A stretch of DNA of 64,000 nucleotides from an uncultured Bacteroidales bacterium (GTDB lineage: Bacteria; Bacteroidota; Bacteroidia; Bacteroidales; F082): the NCBI GenBank assembly GCA_947307415.1, contig CAMZJA010000002.1, positions 124,001 through 188,000 of the forward strand, in the 5' to 3' direction. Of this stretch, positions 61,947-64,000 are shown piece by piece. The number at the start of each line of letters is the position of its first letter. The first letter of the stretch is position 1. The translations under genes were made by a program, and so were the position numbers. A model generated the notes under the pieces. The model did no database searches and had not been told where the DNA came from. It was given only the letters and a program-made list of their open reading frames with translations.

Positions 61947-62456
61947 CTACCTGTTCATCAGCCTGCTTTCGCCCCAGTTGTACTGCGGATAGGCCTTTTT
62001 GAGGTCGTTAGCTGAGCCTTCCACGCCACTGCCGCCGCTGGTTGCGAAAACTTTTAACGTTTTGCCGCTGAGGTCGTGGGCTTCGATGAAGGTGTTGACG
62101 ATAGTTGGAGCCGTGTACCACCAAACAGGAAATCCTATCCACACCACGTCGTAGTCGGCGATGTTGTCGCAATGGCCTTTTATTGCCGGACGTGACGATT
62201 TGTCTTTCATCTCGATGGTTGAGCGTGAGTTTTTGTCTCGCCAGTCGAGGTCGGCGGCGGTGTAAGGCACCTCGGGTGTGATTTCGTATAGGTCGGCGTT
62301 GAATTCTGTAGCCAGACGTTGTGCAGCGGCCTTTGTTGTGCCGGTTGCCGAAAAGTAAACTACAAGTGTTTTCATGTCTTTTTTGTTATTTTCTTGTGAA
62401 TATGCAGTCGTATTTAAACATAATATCGCTGCAAGTATGATGAATAGTTTTTTCAT
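61947..62456 (-). CDS. Exported flavodoxin-like protein
   Basis: 169 aa. A signal peptide (MKKLFIILAAILCLNTTAYS) precedes a flavodoxin fold: MKTLVVYFSATGTTKAAAQRLA (FMN phosphate-binding loop SATGTTK), DYDVVWIGFPVWWYTAPTIVNTF and TSGGSGVEGSANDL. The Met at residue 28 is a possible internal start that would give a cytosolic protein of 142 aa, and both could be used. Flavodoxins normally stay in the cytosol, so the signal peptide is unusual. The gene follows the iron alcohol dehydrogenase gene after 9 bp. Confidence 0.8.
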   Translation of the reverse strand: MKKLFIILAAILCLNTTAYSQENNKKDMKTLVVYFSATGTTKAAAQRLATEFNADLYEITPEVPYTAADLDWRDKNSRSTIEMKDKSSRPAIKGHCDNIADYDVVWIGFPVWWYTAPTIVNTFIEAHDLSGKTLKVFATSGGSGVEGSANDLKKAYPQYNWGESRLMNR

Positions 62457-62465
62457 ATATCAAAA

Positions 62466-63629
62466 TTATAAGCTTGTTGTGATAATCTCAGCGATATCCT
62501 TTTCGGTGAGCGGAGCGTATGCTTGGTCTAACCCTTCGTTTACGGCAATGTGGTGCGCCATCTCGCCGACACGGCTTCCGTCGATGCCGAGATCGCGGAG
62601 ATGCATAGGGATTCCTATACTTTCGAAGAATTTGTAAGTCTCATCAATGGCCTTATTTGCAATCTCCCATTTGTCGAGATTCTTATCTATTCCAAACACG
62701 TTGATGCCATATTTCACAAAACGAGGCAGCGTTCTCTCGTTCAAAATGTGTTTCATCCAGCGAGGTGTGATGATAGCCAGTCCCCAACCGTGAGTGATGT
62801 CGTAGTAAGCACTCAAGGCGTGCTCGATGCCGTGGCAAGGCCAACCTGACGGGCTGTTGCCGAGAGCAAGGATTCCATTGCAGCCGTATGTGCAGGCGAG
62901 CATCATCTCAGCTCGGGCGGTGTAATCCTCAGGGTTTTCGAGGCATTTGCGGCCGTTCTCCATCAAGCTGCGGAACATCGACTCGCAGAAACCGTCGTTC
63001 AACAAGGTGGCGTCTTCCACGAAATACTGTTCCATCACGTGGTTCATCGCGTCGGCAATGCCTGCTGCGGTTTGTTTCTTGTTGACAGTAAAAGTATATG
63101 TCGGGTCGAGGAACGACACTACAGGGTAGAGATGACGGTCGATATAACCGATTTTGTCGTTGGTTTCGGTGCGCGAAATCACGCCGCCGCAGTCGTATTC
63201 GCTGCCCGTTGCTGCCAAAGTGATGATATCGACGATAGGAAGTGCAGCTTTTGCTTTCACCTTATATGAAATAAGATCCCAGGGATCGCCGTCATAGCAG
63301 GCACCTGCGGCAATGGCTTTCGAGCAGTCGAGCACCGAGCCGCCGCCGACAGCCAGAATCACGTCAATTTTGTGCTCCTTGCAGAGGCGCACGCCGTCCA
63401 AAACGCTTGGGTCGTATTTCGGGTTTGGCTGAATATCAGGAAGTTCGATGATTTCATATCCTTTCAAAAGATCGTACACCTTTTGATAAATGCCGATTTT
63501 CTTGATGCTTCCGCTGCCGTAAGTCAACAATATTTTCTTTCCGAACTGCGCCATCACGTTTGGAAGTTTAGCTATAACGCCTTTTCCGAAAATGAGGCGC
63601 GTGGGGGTTTGATAATCAAAGTTTTGCAT
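62466..63629 (-). CDS. Iron-containing alcohol dehydrogenase
   Basis: 387 aa from the ATG at 63629 (MQNFDYQTPTRLIFGKG); a 12-codon upstream extension is rejected because it covers the promoter. LAVGGGSVLDCSKAIAAG is the NAD(P) phosphate site, AATGSEYDCGGVIS follows, and the iron ligands lie in DAMNHVMEQY (Asp, His) and HGIEHALSAYYDITHGWGLAI (two His). The end resembles the YqhD/BdhA (butanol dehydrogenase) branch, usually NADPH-dependent aldehyde reductases. It is probably co-transcribed with the flavodoxin gene. Confidence 0.9.
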   Translation of the reverse strand: MQNFDYQTPTRLIFGKGVIAKLPNVMAQFGKKILLTYGSGSIKKIGIYQKVYDLLKGYEIIELPDIQPNPKYDPSVLDGVRLCKEHKIDVILAVGGGSVLDCSKAIAAGACYDGDPWDLISYKVKAKAALPIVDIITLAATGSEYDCGGVISRTETNDKIGYIDRHLYPVVSFLDPTYTFTVNKKQTAAGIADAMNHVMEQYFVEDATLLNDGFCESMFRSLMENGRKCLENPEDYTARAEMMLACTYGCNGILALGNSPSGWPCHGIEHALSAYYDITHGWGLAIITPRWMKHILNERTLPRFVKYGINVFGIDKNLDKWEIANKAIDETYKFFESIGIPMHLRDLGIDGSRVGEMAHHIAVNEGLDQAYAPLTEKDIAEIITTSL

Positions 63630-63654
63630 AGTGATAGTATTTTTAGATTTTTTG

Positions 63655-63662
63655 CAAATATA
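63655..63662 (-). promoter_or_regulatory. -7 box for the alcohol dehydrogenase operon
   Basis: Minus-strand TATATTTG matches TAnnTTTG exactly, 26 bp before the ATG; no convincing -33 box. Confidence 0.55.
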
Positions 63663-63668
63663 CAAATT

Positions 63669-64000
63669 TTATCCCATCAACACATCCAAAACCATCATCA
63701 GGACAAAGCCGATGGCGAAACCGATGGTGCTGAAGTTGCTATGCTCACCGGAAGAAGCTTCAGGAATAAGCTCTTCGACCACTACGTAGCACATTGCGCC
63801 GGCGGCGAATGAGAGCATATAAGGCAGGATTGGTGTGAGCCAAGCGGCTAAAAGCACCACAGCCAGTCCGCCCAGAGGCTCCACTACCCCACTCAAACTG
63901 CCAATCAGGAATGAACGTGTTTTGCTGTTGCCTTCTGCGCACATCGGCATGGAGATGATGGCTCCTTCGGGTATGTTTTGTATGGCGATGCCGAGCGAGA
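63669..64000 (-). CDS. ZIP-family metal transporter, C-terminal part (runs off the right edge)
   Basis: 110 codons are visible, ending at 63669. The sequence entering from the window edge reads LGIAIQNIPEGAIISMP, with the ZIP metal-site motif of helix IV (HNxPEG in canonical members, QNIPEG here). Helix V contains PYMLSFAAGAMCYVVVEELIPE (the H-x3-E equivalent is YVVVEE). Four membrane helices are visible. It would import zinc or other divalent metal (ZupT/GufA-like). The first part of the protein lies outside the window. Confidence 0.88.
   Translation of the reverse strand, partial: SLGIAIQNIPEGAIISMPMCAEGNSKTRSFLIGSLSGVVEPLGGLAVVLLAAWLTPILPYMLSFAAGAMCYVVVEELIPEASSGEHSNFSTIGFAIGFVLMMVLDVLMG

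Overview
The window is chromosomal DNA from a member of the Bacteroidetes, most likely order Bacteroidales. The evidence is the recurring promoter form TTG/TTTG, then about 18-22 nt, then TAnnTTTG (the Bacteroidetes primary sigma pattern), an Omp85-type barrel and a RemB/Wzi-type barrel, a second EF-G-like factor, a FISUMP-domain lipoprotein, a degenerate DksA-like protein, a short ATP synthase epsilon subunit and Bacteroidetes-type IleRS. Species and habitat cannot be fixed from the sequence.

Layout. 1-5000: a partial secreted protein, a small membrane protein, an EF-G paralogue lacking the catalytic histidine, a PfkB-type kinase and tRNA-Asn. 5073-25948: one long minus-strand surface-polysaccharide operon of 16 tightly packed genes, many with 4-bp ATGA overlaps. 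It has two phosphoglycosyl transferases, six probable glycosyltransferases, a LicD transferase next to a cytidylyltransferase/PLP-enzyme fusion, a Wzx flippase, a Wzy-like polymerase/ligase, a Wzi/RemB-like barrel and a cassette of CBS-nucleotidyltransferase, epimerase, double ATP-grasp protein and DegT aminotransferase. 26092-32752: lipid acyltransferase, FMN-binding protein, outer-membrane barrel, rsmI, acidic protein, tdk and tsaB. 32913-44331: a plus-strand nucleotide-sugar block (rmlC, rmlD, rmlB, a DUF4954-like protein, nagB, WbpD-like and WbpB-like enzymes, galE, manC and a PglF/WbpM-like dehydratase), which probably supplies precursors to the polysaccharide operon. 44355-55188: tRNA-Thr, ROK kinase, ileS, dksA-like, lspA, atpD-atpC, porin, YeiH transporter and tRNA-Cys.

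55561-61040 is a complete 5.48-kb IS1595-type transposon with 28-bp perfect terminal inverted repeats and an 8-bp target duplication (ATTTGTAA). It has split a FISUMP lipoprotein gene; removing the element and one target copy restores the reading frame exactly. Besides a transposase it carries at least seven cargo genes of unknown function, two of which share an N-terminal tag, and a candidate free-standing ~160-nt structured RNA with its own promoter and terminator. This is the most unusual part of the window. After it come a CDP-alcohol phosphatidyltransferase, an exported flavodoxin, an iron alcohol dehydrogenase and a partial ZIP transporter.

At least ten copies of a dispersed palindromic repeat (ends TGTCATTYCGA...TCGRAATGACA) lie between genes. 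In two places the repeat runs into a gene and supplies the last ~16 codons.
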